Source: JACVRW01 sp963739095 (GTDB taxonomy: Bacteria > Actinomycetota > Thermoleophilia > Solirubrobacterales > Thermoleophilaceae). From it: 64,000 nt of DNA. The first letter of the stretch is position 1. Each line of letters opens with the position of its first letter. The DNA lies in NCBI GenBank assembly GCA_963739095.1, contig CAVTZF010000001.1, positions 236,425 through 300,424 of the forward strand. Direction: 5' to 3'. Below, piece by piece: positions 8,050 to 15,832 of this stretch. The notes under the pieces were generated by a model that searched no databases, had not been told where the DNA came from, and saw nothing but the letters and a program-made list of their open reading frames with translations. Both the position numbers and the translations under genes were made by a program.

Positions 8050-9317
8050 GCGCCCGGCCTCAGGCGGACGGGAAGCCCGTGCAGCTGGCGCATCATCGCG
8101 GCGCCCTGGAAGACGAGCTCGCCGGGGTCGACGCCCAGCTCGATGTCGGGGAAGCGCCGGGCGAGCTCGGTGAAGGCGATCTCGCCCTCGAGCCGGGCGA
8201 GCGAGGCGCCGAGGCAGAAGTGCGGGCCGTGGCCGAAGCTCAGGTGCTTGCGGGCGTCCTCGCGTGTGATGTCGAGCTCGTCGGCGCGCTCGAACACCTC
8301 CGGGTCGCGGTTCGCGCCGGCCAGCATGGTGAGGACGGTCTGGCCGCGCTCGAGCGCGGTGCCGCCGATCTCGACGTCGTCGACCACGAGCCGCTGCTCC
8401 CACTGCACCGGCGTGACCCAGCGCAGCAGCTCCTCGACCGCGCTCGGCGCGAGCGCCGGGTCGGCGCACAGGAGCTCCCACTGCTCGCGCCGGCGCAGCA
8501 GCTCCACGAGCCCGATGCTGATCAGGTTGGTGGTGGTCTCGTGGCCGGCGAACAGCAGCACCACGAACATCGCCGCCAGCTCGTCCTCGCTCAGCTGATC
8601 CTCGTCCTGCGCGCCGAGGAGCACCGTGACGAGCTCCGAGCCGGCCTCGGGGTCCTCGCGATGGCGGGCGATCACGCCGCCCACATAGGCCCGGAAGTCC
8701 TCGATCGCGTGGTGGGCGTCGATCACGAGGGCGGGGTCGGACGAGCCGAAGTGGCGCGCGATCCGGTTGCCCCAGCTGCGGATCTCGTCGCGGCCCTCCT
8801 CGTCGGGCACGCTCAGGATGTCCGCGATCACCATCAGCGGGAATCGGTACGCGAACGGCATCAGGTCGCACTCGTCCTCGCCCTCGAGCGGGTCGAGCAG
8901 CGCGTTGCAGTGGCCCTGGATCATCGCCCGCATGTCTGCGATCCGGCTCGGCGTGAAGGCGCGGTGCGCGATGCGACGCAGGCGCTCGTGGTCCTCGCCC
9001 TCGGTGCGGCTGACCTGCAGCCCCTGGAATGCGGCCACGCGGTCGAAGGCGTCCTGGGCGTCGGGAGGCAGCGACCCACGGATCGCCTCCGCGCGGCTGC
9101 CCTCGAAGAAGCCGCGGCGGCTGCCGTGGACCCCGTCGCGGTGGAGCTCCTTGATGTCCGCGTAGCGCGTCAGCAGGACGGTGTGCTCGTGGTGGTAGGC
9201 GCGGTGCTGCTCGCGCAGGCGGCGCCACAGCGAGTGCGGGTTCGCCATCGTCACCGGGTCGGAGGCGAACACGAGCGCCAGCTCCTCGTCGAGCGAGTGG
9301 GCGGCGGGCGCGCTCAC
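8046..9317 (-). CDS. Cytochrome P450 (423 aa)
   Basis: A soluble bacterial P450 monooxygenase. The I-helix oxygen-activation motif A-G-H-E-T-T is near residue 255, the K-helix E-x-x-R is in EELLRW near 292, and the heme ligand motif F-G-H-G-P-H-F-C-L-G has its Cys at about 368. All are intact and the length is normal. GTG 9317 overlaps the stop of the upstream SDR by 4 nt and its own stop overlaps the next SDR start, so it is translationally coupled on both sides. No ferredoxin or ferredoxin reductase gene is in this operon, so electrons must come from elsewhere. Its place among beta-oxidation-type enzymes suggests hydroxylation of an acyl or terpenoid/steroid-like substrate (inference). Confidence 0.93.
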   Translation of the reverse strand: MSAPAAHSLDEELALVFASDPVTMANPHSLWRRLREQHRAYHHEHTVLLTRYADIKELHRDGVHGSRRGFFEGSRAEAIRGSLPPDAQDAFDRVAAFQGLQVSRTEGEDHERLRRIAHRAFTPSRIADMRAMIQGHCNALLDPLEGEDECDLMPFAYRFPLMVIADILSVPDEEGRDEIRSWGNRIARHFGSSDPALVIDAHHAIEDFRAYVGGVIARHREDPEAGSELVTVLLGAQDEDQLSEDELAAMFVVLLFAGHETTTNLISIGLVELLRRREQWELLCADPALAPSAVEELLRWVTPVQWEQRLVVDDVEIGGTALERGQTVLTMLAGANRDPEVFERADELDITREDARKHLSFGHGPHFCLGASLARLEGEIAFTELARRFPDIELGVDPGELVFQGAAMMRQLHGLPVRLRPGA

Positions 9318-10246
9318 CGTGCCTCCACGAGGCCGAGCGCCGACGCGATGAAGCGCACCTCGTCGTATATGTCCGTGGGCACCGCGAAGTCGTCGAGCGC
9401 GCGGATCTCGTCGATGCGCGTGGCCAGCTCCTCGGGCGCGACGGCGGACTCGTCGGGTGCGATCCAGCCCGGGGTCTCGCCGACGAACACGCGCGCGAAA
9501 CGGCCGAACCCGACCGAAAAGGCTTCGCCGCTCACCGCGCAGGCCCGGCTCGCCAGATAGACGACGAACGGCGCGACCGAGCGCACGTGGCGGCGCGGTG
9601 CGAGCGCGGCCCGGACGTCCTCCGGGTAGTGGCGCTCGTAGTCCGGCACCGGCTGGGCCGCCTCGATGCGAGTGCCCGCCATCGGCAGCAGCGCGTTCAC
9701 GCGGATGCCGTGCTCGCGGCCCTCGAACGAGAGCGCCTTGGTGAGCCCGTACACGCCCGCCTTGGCGGCCGCGTAGTTGCACTCCGCCTGCATGGCGAAG
9801 AGGCCTCCCGCCGAGCAGGTCATCACGACCCGGCCCTCGCCCGCGCGGCGCAGCGCCGGCCAGGCCGCGCGCGTGACGAGGAAGCTGCCGCGCAGATGGA
9901 CGTCGAGCACCGCGTCGAAGTCCTCGATCGCGAGCTGCTCGACGTACGCGTTGCGCATGAAGCCCGCGTTGTTGACGAGGGCGTCGAGGCGGCCGTAGCG
10001 CTCGAGCGCGGCCGCCACGATCGCCTGCGCGCCCTCGGGGGTCGTGACCGACTCCTCGCAGGCGAGGGCGGTGCCGCCGGCGCCCTCGATCTCGCCCGCC
10101 ACCTCGCGCGCGTGCTCGCCGGAGACGTCGTTCACGACGACCGCCGCACCGCGGCGCGCGAGCTCGACTGCGTAGGCGCGCCCGAGTCCCCGTCCAGAGC
10201 CGGTCACGACCGCCACCTGCCCGTCGAACGAGAGCGTGGAGCTCAT
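9314..10246 (-). CDS. SDR oxidoreductase, MFE-2/HSD17B4-like (3-hydroxyacyl-CoA dehydrogenase type)
   Basis: A 310-aa SDR resembling the dehydrogenase part of peroxisomal multifunctional enzyme 2. It has T-G-S-G-R-G-L-G-R-A-Y-A (about 15-26), N-N-A-G-F-M-R-N, the H-L-R-G-S-F segment, the active-site Ser in TCSAGG and Y-A-A-A-K near residue 156. The C-terminal extension past residue 240 is longer than in ordinary SDRs, as in the MFE-2 group. ATG 10246 overlaps the MaoC stop (ATGA) and the stop overlaps the P450 start. With the MaoC hydratase just upstream, the pair would perform hydration and dehydrogenation of an enoyl-CoA, which is the division of labour in MFE-2. The substrate is not known. 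Confidence 0.87.
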   Translation of the reverse strand: MSSTLSFDGQVAVVTGSGRGLGRAYAVELARRGAAVVVNDVSGEHAREVAGEIEGAGGTALACEESVTTPEGAQAIVAAALERYGRLDALVNNAGFMRNAYVEQLAIEDFDAVLDVHLRGSFLVTRAAWPALRRAGEGRVVMTCSAGGLFAMQAECNYAAAKAGVYGLTKALSFEGREHGIRVNALLPMAGTRIEAAQPVPDYERHYPEDVRAALAPRRHVRSVAPFVVYLASRACAVSGEAFSVGFGRFARVFVGETPGWIAPDESAVAPEELATRIDEIRALDDFAVPTDIYDEVRFIASALGLVEAR

Positions 10247-10707
10247 TGGAACAGCCGCAGGACCATTTCGCAGACACAGACGGGGCGATCGCCGCCCTCG
10301 CGCTCGCCCGTGACAGCCACACGGCACTCGTAGCCGCCGCGCGCCTCGGCCACGGCGATGACCTCGAAGCGCACGCGCAGGCGCGAACCCACCGGCACGG
10401 GGGCGGGGAAGCGGACGCGCTCGAAGCCGGCGAGCACCACGGCGCTGAAGCCCTCGATCGCGATCGCCTGCTCGAAGAGCGGTGGCAGCAGCGCGAGCGT
10501 GTGCGTGCCGTGCGCGGCCTCGGCGCTGTCCGGGCCTCCGTAGTTCGTGGAGGGCCGGTGGAAGGTGGCCTCGTCGAAGAGCCCGAGCTCGCGCCGGCCG
10601 AGCGTCAGCCACTCCGAGGGGGGGAGCTCGGCGCCGACCAGCGTCTCGAGGCCGGGCCCACCCGTCACGCGTGGCTGCACGGCGACACGATCGCCCGCGT
10701 CCTCCAT
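10243..10707 (-). CDS. MaoC-like hot-dog-fold hydratase (154 aa)
   Basis: A small single-hot-dog protein of the MaoC/R-hydratase group. Visible features are FHRPSTNYGGPDSAEAAHGTHTLALLPPLFEQAI (about residues 45-78), which corresponds to the hydratase 2 motif region before the central helix, and the later strands FPAPVPVGSRLRVRFEV. The usual catalytic D-x-x-x-x-H pair is represented by an Asp in the GGPDS stretch and a His in HGTH; this assignment is tentative. ATG 10707 is the first good start and lies just downstream of a candidate operator. It is the first gene of a five-gene overlapping operon (MaoC, SDR, P450, SDR, NTF2-like). It probably hydrates an enoyl-CoA. Confidence 0.82.
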   Translation of the reverse strand: MEDAGDRVAVQPRVTGGPGLETLVGAELPPSEWLTLGRRELGLFDEATFHRPSTNYGGPDSAEAAHGTHTLALLPPLFEQAIAIEGFSAVVLAGFERVRFPAPVPVGSRLRVRFEVIAVAEARGGYECRVAVTGEREGGDRPVCVCEMVLRLFQ

Positions 10708-10723
10708 CGGGCGCGAGCGTAGC

Positions 10724-10737
10724 ACCAACCAAACATC
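10724..10737. promoter_or_regulatory. ACCAACCAAACATC element upstream of the MaoC operon
   Basis: This element lies 17-30 bp upstream of the MaoC start, in the short gap to the preceding gene. It matches the recurring ACCAAnC core seen at 1347, 6679, 11154, 13109 and 45464. A regulator-binding role is inferred only from recurrence and position. Confidence 0.3.
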
Positions 10738-10751
10738 AGGTCGAAAACAAG

Positions 10752-11096
10752 TCAGCGGCGGTCGGCGCGGAAGGCCTCGCCCGGGAAGCGCGGCAGCGAC
10801 CAGCTCGAGATCCAGTCGCCGATCTCGGCGCTCGTCACGGTGCGCGACTCGCCCGCCGGCGTGAAGAGGAAGCGGCCGTAGTCCTGGGTCAGCTTGCGGA
10901 CCGGCGGCTCGGCGAGCGCGTCGGTCAGGATCGCGCGCGCCACCTCCGTCCAGTTGACCGAACGCAGCTGGGCCCACTCGAACAGCGTGATCTCGGAGTC
11001 GCCGGGTCCGCGGCGGGTCACAACCGCCCGGTTGCGCGCCGGACGGCGGACGACATAGGCGAGCGCGTCGGCCTCCGGCTGCAGCCTGGGCTCCAC
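10752..11096 (-). CDS. Small protein of unknown function (114 aa)
   Basis: I do not recognise the family. The protein is soluble, with a Trp-rich C-terminal part (WISSWSLPRFPGEAF) and a central LFEWAQLRSVNW segment. The start is GTG 11096. It lies 45 bp upstream of the MaoC operon on the same strand, so it may be the operon leader gene or an independent gene. It is divergent from the MBL-fold gene, with 54 bp between the starts. Its normal codon bias and its fit between neighbours favour a real gene. Confidence 0.55.
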   Translation of the reverse strand: MEPRLQPEADALAYVVRRPARNRAVVTRRGPGDSEITLFEWAQLRSVNWTEVARAILTDALAEPPVRKLTQDYGRFLFTPAGESRTVTSAEIGDWISSWSLPRFPGEAFRADRR

Positions 11097-11150
11097 GCGG
11101 CGACGCTAGCACCCGCGGCTCGGGCGCGACATACTCGGTGCGTTTCAACC

Positions 11151-12215
11151 ATGCGATTGGTGGAATCCGAAGCGGGGAAGTCGCTGCCCGAGGACGTCCG
11201 GGCGGTCCCGCGCAAGGCGAGCGACGTGCGCGTCACGGAGCTGGCGGACGGCATCGCGTGCCTGCGCCTCCCGCTGCCCTACCCGTCACCGGCGCCCGGC
11301 TCGGTCAACTGCTACCTGCTCGCCGGCCCGGACGGGTACACGATCGTCGACGCCGGCACGAGTCTCGCGCCCGGCTGGGAGGCGCTCGAGCGGGGGCTGG
11401 CGAAGGCGGGCGTCGAGCCCGGTGCGATCCAAACGCTCGTGATCACCCACATGCACTCCGACCACGCCGGCGGCGCCGCCGCGCTCGTGGAGCGGACCGG
11501 CTGCCGGGTGCTGCGCCTGCCGGGACCCGACACCGCCAACGACGCCTTTCGCGACGTCCGGGCTCCGCTCGAGGAGCGCCAGGCCGCGTGCCTACGCGAG
11601 GGGGTCCCGGCTGACGAGCTGCACAGCTGGGCCGACATCAACCTCGCCGACGACGGGCACCACCCGCGTGTCGAGCCAGACCGCTGGCTGGCGGAGGACG
11701 ACCTCGTGGAGACGGGCTCCGGCTCCTGGCGCGTCGTCGCAACACCCGGCCACTCGCCGACCCAGATCGCGTTGTTCGAGGAGCGCAGCCGTTGGGTGCT
11801 CTCGGCCGACCTCGCCTACGGCCGCGGCACGCCCTTCCTCGAGTTCGGGCACAGCCCCGACCCGATCGCCGAGCACCTCGGCTCGCTGGAGCGGGTGGAG
11901 CAGCTCCAGCCCGAGCGCCTGCTTCCCGGGCACGGGCGGCCGGCGGAGACGCCGCTGCGCGTGCTTGCCCGGGCGCGCAACGCGACCCTCGCCGCCTGCG
12001 CGCGCGTTCGCGGCGAGCTCTCGGCTGAGCCGCGCAGCGCCTACGAGATCGCGCTCGCCAGGCTTGGCGGCGAGCCAAACACGAACCGCCGCCAGGAGGG
12101 TCTCGCGCTCACCGCCACGGTGCTGGCCCACTTCGAGCGCCGCGCCGAGCTCGTCGCCGAGCTCGGCGACGACGGCGTCCGGCGGGTCCGGCTCGCCGCC
12201 CGGGGCGATCCGTGA
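11151..12215 (+). CDS. Metallo-beta-lactamase-fold hydrolase (354 aa)
   Basis: A glyoxalase II-like MBL-fold enzyme. The binuclear metal site is visible: T-H-M-H-S-D-H-A-G-G near residues 98-107, the next His in TPGHSPTQ near 200, an Asp in LSADLAYG, and the last His in LPGHGRP near 263. After the hydrolase domain a C-terminal helical part (about 280-345) resembles the winged-helix-like tail of bacterial LACTB2-like proteins. ATG 11151 is used; there is no strong ribosome-binding site, and a CGATTGGT element overlaps codons 2-5, so a leaderless or regulated start is possible. It overlaps the DsbA-like gene by 4 nt. A thioester (acyl-CoA or glutathione-type) is a plausible substrate, by inference. 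Confidence 0.87.
   Translation: MRLVESEAGKSLPEDVRAVPRKASDVRVTELADGIACLRLPLPYPSPAPGSVNCYLLAGPDGYTIVDAGTSLAPGWEALERGLAKAGVEPGAIQTLVITHMHSDHAGGAAALVERTGCRVLRLPGPDTANDAFRDVRAPLEERQAACLREGVPADELHSWADINLADDGHHPRVEPDRWLAEDDLVETGSGSWRVVATPGHSPTQIALFEERSRWVLSADLAYGRGTPFLEFGHSPDPIAEHLGSLERVEQLQPERLLPGHGRPAETPLRVLARARNATLAACARVRGELSAEPRSAYEIALARLGGEPNTNRRQEGLALTATVLAHFERRAELVAELGDDGVRRVRLAARGDP
11154..11163. promoter_or_regulatory. CGATTGGTGG element overlapping the MBL start codon region
   Basis: The octamer CGATTGGT recurs exactly here, at 6677-6684 and at 13109-13116. With the CAACCA just upstream it forms an imperfect inverted repeat around the start codon. This could be an operator, or simply coding sequence. 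Confidence 0.25.
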
Positions 12216-13012
12216 GCCGGCCGGCGTGGATCGTCGTGGGCGTGGTGATCGCGATCGCCGTGCCCGCGCTCGTGATCGTGGCCTTGGACGACTCGGGTGG
12301 TCCGGGCGCGCCGCCGGCCGAGCCCGCCCAGCCTGCGCAGCGAAAGGTGCGCCCTGCACTCTCCGGACCGACGATCCTGCGCGCCTCCGGGCCTCGCGAC
12401 GAGCCGATGCCGGTACCTGCCGGGCTGGCTCCCACGGTCAGGCGCGTGCGCCGCGAGCTGAGCGCCGCGCCCCAGTCGGGCTTCGTGCTCGGTGACCCCG
12501 ATGCGCCAATTTCGATCACCGAGTACGGCGATCCGCGTTGCCTCGAGTGCGCTCTGATCCACCGCGACGTGATCCCGGAGGTGGTCCGCCGCTACGTGCG
12601 CACGGGACAGGCCTCGCTCAGCTTCAGGCCCTGGCCCCTCTACGGGGCGCGGTCCGAGGCGCTCGGCCGCGCCGTGCTGGCGGCGTCGCGGCAGGGGCGC
12701 TACTGGGACTACCTCCAGCTCGCATTCCTGCGCGCCACGCTCAAGGGCGCGCCGGAGCGCCCCGCCGGCTGGGCTTCCGCTCTGGGCCTGGACGTCGCCC
12801 GCTGGCGCCGCGACCTCCGGCTGCCGAGGTGGCAGACCGAGATGGACGCGACGGTGAGCGTGGCGGAGGCGGTGCACCTGCCCGTGATGCCCGTATTCCT
12901 GGTGCGCCCCCGGAAGGGAGGGCCGATGACCGTTCTCGCCGAACCACGTTCGGCCGACGACTTCCTCCTGGCCATCGCGCGGACCGGCGACAACCCGCGC
13001 GGGCCTGCCTGA
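12212..13012 (+). CDS. Membrane-anchored DsbA-like thioredoxin-fold protein
   Basis: A 266-aa extracytoplasmic thiol-disulfide protein. An N-terminal hydrophobic anchor (about residues 6-24) is followed by a Pro/Ala-rich linker and a thioredoxin-fold domain from about residue 85. The redox pair is C-L-E-C at about 110-113, and the cis-Pro loop is V-M-P-V-F near 228. The helical insertion between them fits the DsbA/thioredoxin_4 group. The start GTG overlaps the MBL gene stop (GTGA). It may form or reshuffle disulfides in exported proteins; a functional link to the MBL enzyme is not obvious beyond co-translation. Confidence 0.85.
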   Translation: MSRPAWIVVGVVIAIAVPALVIVALDDSGGPGAPPAEPAQPAQRKVRPALSGPTILRASGPRDEPMPVPAGLAPTVRRVRRELSAAPQSGFVLGDPDAPISITEYGDPRCLECALIHRDVIPEVVRRYVRTGQASLSFRPWPLYGARSEALGRAVLAASRQGRYWDYLQLAFLRATLKGAPERPAGWASALGLDVARWRRDLRLPRWQTEMDATVSVAEAVHLPVMPVFLVRPRKGGPMTVLAEPRSADDFLLAIARTGDNPRGPA

Positions 13013-13059
13013 AGCGGCCCGCGCTTGTGTTGAAAGCGTGTTGTGGGCGCGGTCTTGTC

Positions 13060-13089
13060 TTGACACTAACCGCAGACAGGAACTAGAGT
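13060..13089 (+). promoter_or_regulatory. Sigma-70-like promoter, TTGACA-N18-TAGAGT
   Basis: A perfect -35 hexamer TTGACA at 13060-13065 is followed after 18 bp by TAGAGT at 13084-13089, in the 138-bp gap before the binding-protein gene at 13150. The gap is locally less GC-rich. It would give a leader of roughly 55 nt containing the palindrome at 13108-13119. Confidence 0.5.
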
Positions 13090-13107
13090 CGCGACATCTT
13101 TGACCTA

Positions 13108-13119
13108 CCGATTGGTCGG
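13108..13119. promoter_or_regulatory. CCGATTGGTCGG palindromic operator candidate
   Basis: This is a 12-bp imperfect palindrome (CCGA/TCGG arms) just downstream of the putative -10 and 30 bp before the start of the substrate-binding protein gene. That is a position where a bound repressor would block transcription. It contains the recurring CGATTGGT core. Confidence 0.4.
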
Positions 13120-13149
13120 CTGGCTCGAGAAAGAGGAGGGGTGGGACTA

Positions 13150-14325
13150 ATGAACAGACGCCTACTGGCGCTTCTGTGCGCCGTGGCGGCGATAGGTCTC
13201 TTCGTCGCCGGGTGCGGCGACGACGACGATGATGGTGGTACGAGCGGCGGCGGAGGCATCGGGGCCGGCACCGGTTCCGCCAAGGCCAAGGCCCAGAAGT
13301 CCGGCGCCCAGGCCGCGAAGGACGACGGCACGGCCGAGCTGCCGCCCAACAAGACGATCGGCTTCCTCCAGATCCTGGGCGGGATCGAGTCCGCCGACCG
13401 GACGGCCAACGCGGTCAAGACCGCGCTCGCCGAGGTCGGCTACAAGATGGTGCTCTGCGACGGGCAGGGCGACCCCACGAAGTGGGCGACCTGCGCGGAC
13501 AGCCTCCTCGGCCGTGGCGTCGACGCCATCTTCACCACCGGCATCGAGCCCAACGCCGTCGCGCCGCAGCTGAAGAAGGCCAAGTCGCAGGACGTCCCGT
13601 TCATCCAGGTCGGCGGCCTCGTCTCGCCAGGCTACGACGGCTCCTACTACCCGGACGAGCCCGAGGCGGGCAAGATCCTCGCCGAGTACACGCTCAAGGA
13701 TCTGACCGACAACGTCTCGGAGAAGCCGGCGCAGATCATCGTCCACGACTACCCGGCCCCGTGGGCCACGTCGCGCACGGACGAGCTCGAGAAGCAGGTC
13801 AAGGCCAGCCCGGACGACTACGAGATCACGGCGACCACCCAGACCGACCCCGCCAACCTGGTCAACGGCACGCGCAAGACCGTGACCGACCAGATCACCG
13901 CGAACCCGGACACGAACATGTTCTGGTTCTCGTTCGACTCGGCGGGTCAGGTCGGTGGGCAGGCCGTCTCGGCGAAGTACCCGGGCAAGCAGTTCCCGGA
14001 CAAGCCGCTGGTGGCGACGTTCCACGCCGATCTCGGGACGCTCGAGCTGATGAGGGCCGGCAACGTCGACGTCGCGCTCGACGTGCCGTACGACGCGGGC
14101 CCGTGGGTTGGAGTCGACCAGCTGCTCCAGCACTGGGGCCTTGACAAGCCGTTCGCCAAGGAGCCCCAGCCCAGCTATCCGGGCATCGGGACGGTGTACG
14201 ACTACGAGGTCGTCACCAAGGACAACCTCCCGCCGGAGGGCCAGTACCGCACTCCGAAGAACGACTTCGTGACCTTCTTCAAGACGAAGTGGGCCGATCA
14301 GTTTGGGGGTGGCGGCGCCAACTAG
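13150..14325 (+). CDS. Sugar-type ABC substrate-binding lipoprotein (Peripla_BP_4-like)
   Basis: An exported, lipid-anchored solute-binding protein of 391 aa. The signal peptide ends in a lipobox V-A-G-C (Cys near residue 20), followed by an Asp/Gly-rich linker. The mature part looks like the type I periplasmic fold of the ribose/LacI-like family: TIGFLQILGGIESADRTANAV as first strand and helix, then DAIFTTGIEPNAV and VPFIQVGG. ATG 13150 is chosen over GTG 13141 because GGAGGG ends 9 nt before it. No permease or ATPase gene is adjacent, so it is an orphan binding protein. It may serve a transporter elsewhere. Its own promoter and a candidate operator lie upstream, and a strong terminator follows. 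Confidence 0.85.
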   Translation: MNRRLLALLCAVAAIGLFVAGCGDDDDDGGTSGGGGIGAGTGSAKAKAQKSGAQAAKDDGTAELPPNKTIGFLQILGGIESADRTANAVKTALAEVGYKMVLCDGQGDPTKWATCADSLLGRGVDAIFTTGIEPNAVAPQLKKAKSQDVPFIQVGGLVSPGYDGSYYPDEPEAGKILAEYTLKDLTDNVSEKPAQIIVHDYPAPWATSRTDELEKQVKASPDDYEITATTQTDPANLVNGTRKTVTDQITANPDTNMFWFSFDSAGQVGGQAVSAKYPGKQFPDKPLVATFHADLGTLELMRAGNVDVALDVPYDAGPWVGVDQLLQHWGLDKPFAKEPQPSYPGIGTVYDYEVVTKDNLPPEGQYRTPKNDFVTFFKTKWADQFGGGGAN

Positions 14326-14351
14326 AGCGCCGCAGGCAGGTCAAGCAGGAC

Positions 14352-14385
14352 CACCGGGGGGCGGCCGCAGGGCCGCCCCCCGGTG
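14352..14385. terminator. Strong bidirectional terminator hairpin
   Basis: A perfect 15-bp stem (CACCGGGGGGCGGCC / GGCCGCCCCCCGGTG) with a GCAG loop lies between the convergent ends at 14325 and 14413. There is no long T-run, as is usual in high-GC actinobacteria. Confidence 0.8.
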
Positions 14386-14412
14386 CGTTCGGGGTGCGGC
14401 AGGTCGGGCCAC

Positions 14413-15051
14413 TCAGCTCACGACGAAGGGCTGCACGGCGGTCAGCACCTCCTGCATGTCGAGCGCCGCGTCGAAGGCGCCCTCCGCGGGCTGCTCGCCG
14501 TTGAGGCCGCGGATGGCGGCGGCGTGCCTGGCCTCGACCTGCACGATGCTGCCCGCGGCGCCGAGGACCTCCTTCGACCTGATCGCCGGCGCCGCGCCGT
14601 TGTAGGCGCCGACGCCGGTGTCCTCGAAGGTCTGAGCCAGCCTGAGGAAGGCGGCGGGGCTCCTGAAGGCGTCGCCGAAGTCGACACCGGGCGCTTTGAC
14701 GGGCTTGCCGCCGAGCTGCTTGATGGTCCCGGTGAGCGCCTTCACGTGCACGTCCTCGTTGGCGCCGATCTCCTCGGCAAGCGAGCGCACGGAGCTCGGC
14801 AGGCCACGGACCTGCCGAAGCGCCTGTGCGTAGAACGCCGCCTCGAGGTACTCGAGGGTGAGCGCGAAGTTGAGGATCTCGAGATCGCCGCCGCCGTCCT
14901 CGGCGAGCGCCGAGCGCACGAACGGGGAGACGGTCGAGAGTCCGTAGACAGCACCCACGGCGATGGCGCCGCGCACCATGAAGGCCTGGCGGGTCACTCC
15001 CTGCACGTCGATGGCCGCCAGCTCTGGGGCGGCGAGGTCATGCCTGGTCAT
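14413..15051 (-). CDS. Exported ferritin-like domain protein
   Basis: A 212-aa protein with a hydrophobic N-terminal segment (about residues 25-50, with VTRQAFMVRGAIAVGAVYGL) and a four-helix ferritin-like domain (Ferritin_2/DUF4439-like). Likely metal ligands recur in the helices: Glu in LTLEYLEAAFY, the Glu and His of NEDVHVKAL, Glu in TFEDTG and the E-A-R-H of VEARHAAAI. It lies 14 bp downstream of a paralogous ferritin-like gene and is presumably co-transcribed with it. The hydrophobic leader is preceded by T-R, weaker than a full twin-arginine motif, so export may use Tat or Sec. The function is probably extracytoplasmic metal or peroxide handling (inference). Confidence 0.82.
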   Translation of the reverse strand: MTRHDLAAPELAAIDVQGVTRQAFMVRGAIAVGAVYGLSTVSPFVRSALAEDGGGDLEILNFALTLEYLEAAFYAQALRQVRGLPSSVRSLAEEIGANEDVHVKALTGTIKQLGGKPVKAPGVDFGDAFRSPAAFLRLAQTFEDTGVGAYNGAAPAIRSKEVLGAAGSIVQVEARHAAAIRGLNGEQPAEGAFDAALDMQEVLTAVQPFVVS

Positions 15052-15065
15052 CTGAACGGTCCTTT

Positions 15066-15752
15066 CTAGGCGAGGAACGGCATCACCTTCGGAAGAACCT
15101 CCTCCATGGAGGCCGGCTTCGCGAAGGCGCCGTCGGGGACGATCGTCTTGCCGACCACGGCGTTGAGCGCGGCCGCGTGGCGCGCCTCGACCGAGTGGAT
15201 CGACAGGGCGGCGGCGAGGATGTCCTTCGACTTGATCCTCGGCGCCTGGCCCAGGTAGGCAGCCGCGCCCAGGTTCTCGACCGCAGCGGCGGTCTCGAGC
15301 ACCTTGCGCTCGCCGCCGTTGAGGACGGAGTCGAAGTTCGTCTTGGGCCGCTTCGGGGTTCCGCCGAGGTCCTTGGCCACCCCGGTCAGGGTGTCGACGT
15401 GGGCCTGCTCGGCGTCGCGGATCAGCTTCGCGGTCTCGCCAAGCTTCCTGTTCTTCACGACGCCCGAGTCCAGCACCGCGTTGTAGAAGTCCGTCTCGAG
15501 GTGCTCGAGCGTCAGCGCGTACTGGACGATCTCGAGGTCACCCGGGTCCGCCATCTTCTCGGGCTCCGACGCCATGCCGCCGCCTGAGCTGTCGTCGTCG
15601 TCATCTCCACAGGCGGCGAGGAACACCGCGAACGCCGAGGCGGCTCCAGCGCCGCCCACGAGCTTGAAGAAGCTCTTGCGCGACGCGGATTCGCTCTCCC
15701 GCTCGCGCACCGCCTCCCCTCCACGTGACTCTTCCCGCTGAATCGTTTCCAT
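15066..15752 (-). CDS. Ferritin-like lipoprotein, probably Tat-exported
   Basis: A paralogue of the neighbouring ferritin-like protein. The N-terminus carries S-R-K-S-F-F-K, a near twin-arginine (RK) motif, then a hydrophobic stretch ending in a lipobox L-A-A-C and an Asp/Ser/Gly linker, so the product is a lipid-anchored exported protein of about 228 aa. Ferritin-like ligand candidates are Glu in LTLEHLETDFY, AEQAHVDTL, ENLGAAAY and VEARHAAAL. ATG 15752 is preferred over an upstream GTG at 15788, because it is preceded by a GGGGGG purine run and the extra residues add nothing conserved. The adjacent divergent tatA supports Tat export of a folded, metal-loaded protein. Confidence 0.83.
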   Translation of the reverse strand: METIQREESRGGEAVRERESESASRKSFFKLVGGAGAASAFAVFLAACGDDDDDSSGGGMASEPEKMADPGDLEIVQYALTLEHLETDFYNAVLDSGVVKNRKLGETAKLIRDAEQAHVDTLTGVAKDLGGTPKRPKTNFDSVLNGGERKVLETAAAVENLGAAAYLGQAPRIKSKDILAAALSIHSVEARHAAALNAVVGKTIVPDGAFAKPASMEEVLPKVMPFLA

Positions 15753-15832
15753 GCCCCCCTTGTGCGTGCGGAAGGCGAAACGGATCACTCGCGGGGTGAT
15801 CCGGGCGTAAAGGCGCTACGAAGGACCCGGGT

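Noticed and set aside
9314..9320. Separate P450 start further upstream, since its frame stays open to 10322
   Set aside because: The upstream part is a shadow of the MFE-2-like SDR; the P450 N-terminus begins at GTG 9317 with a GTGA overlap.
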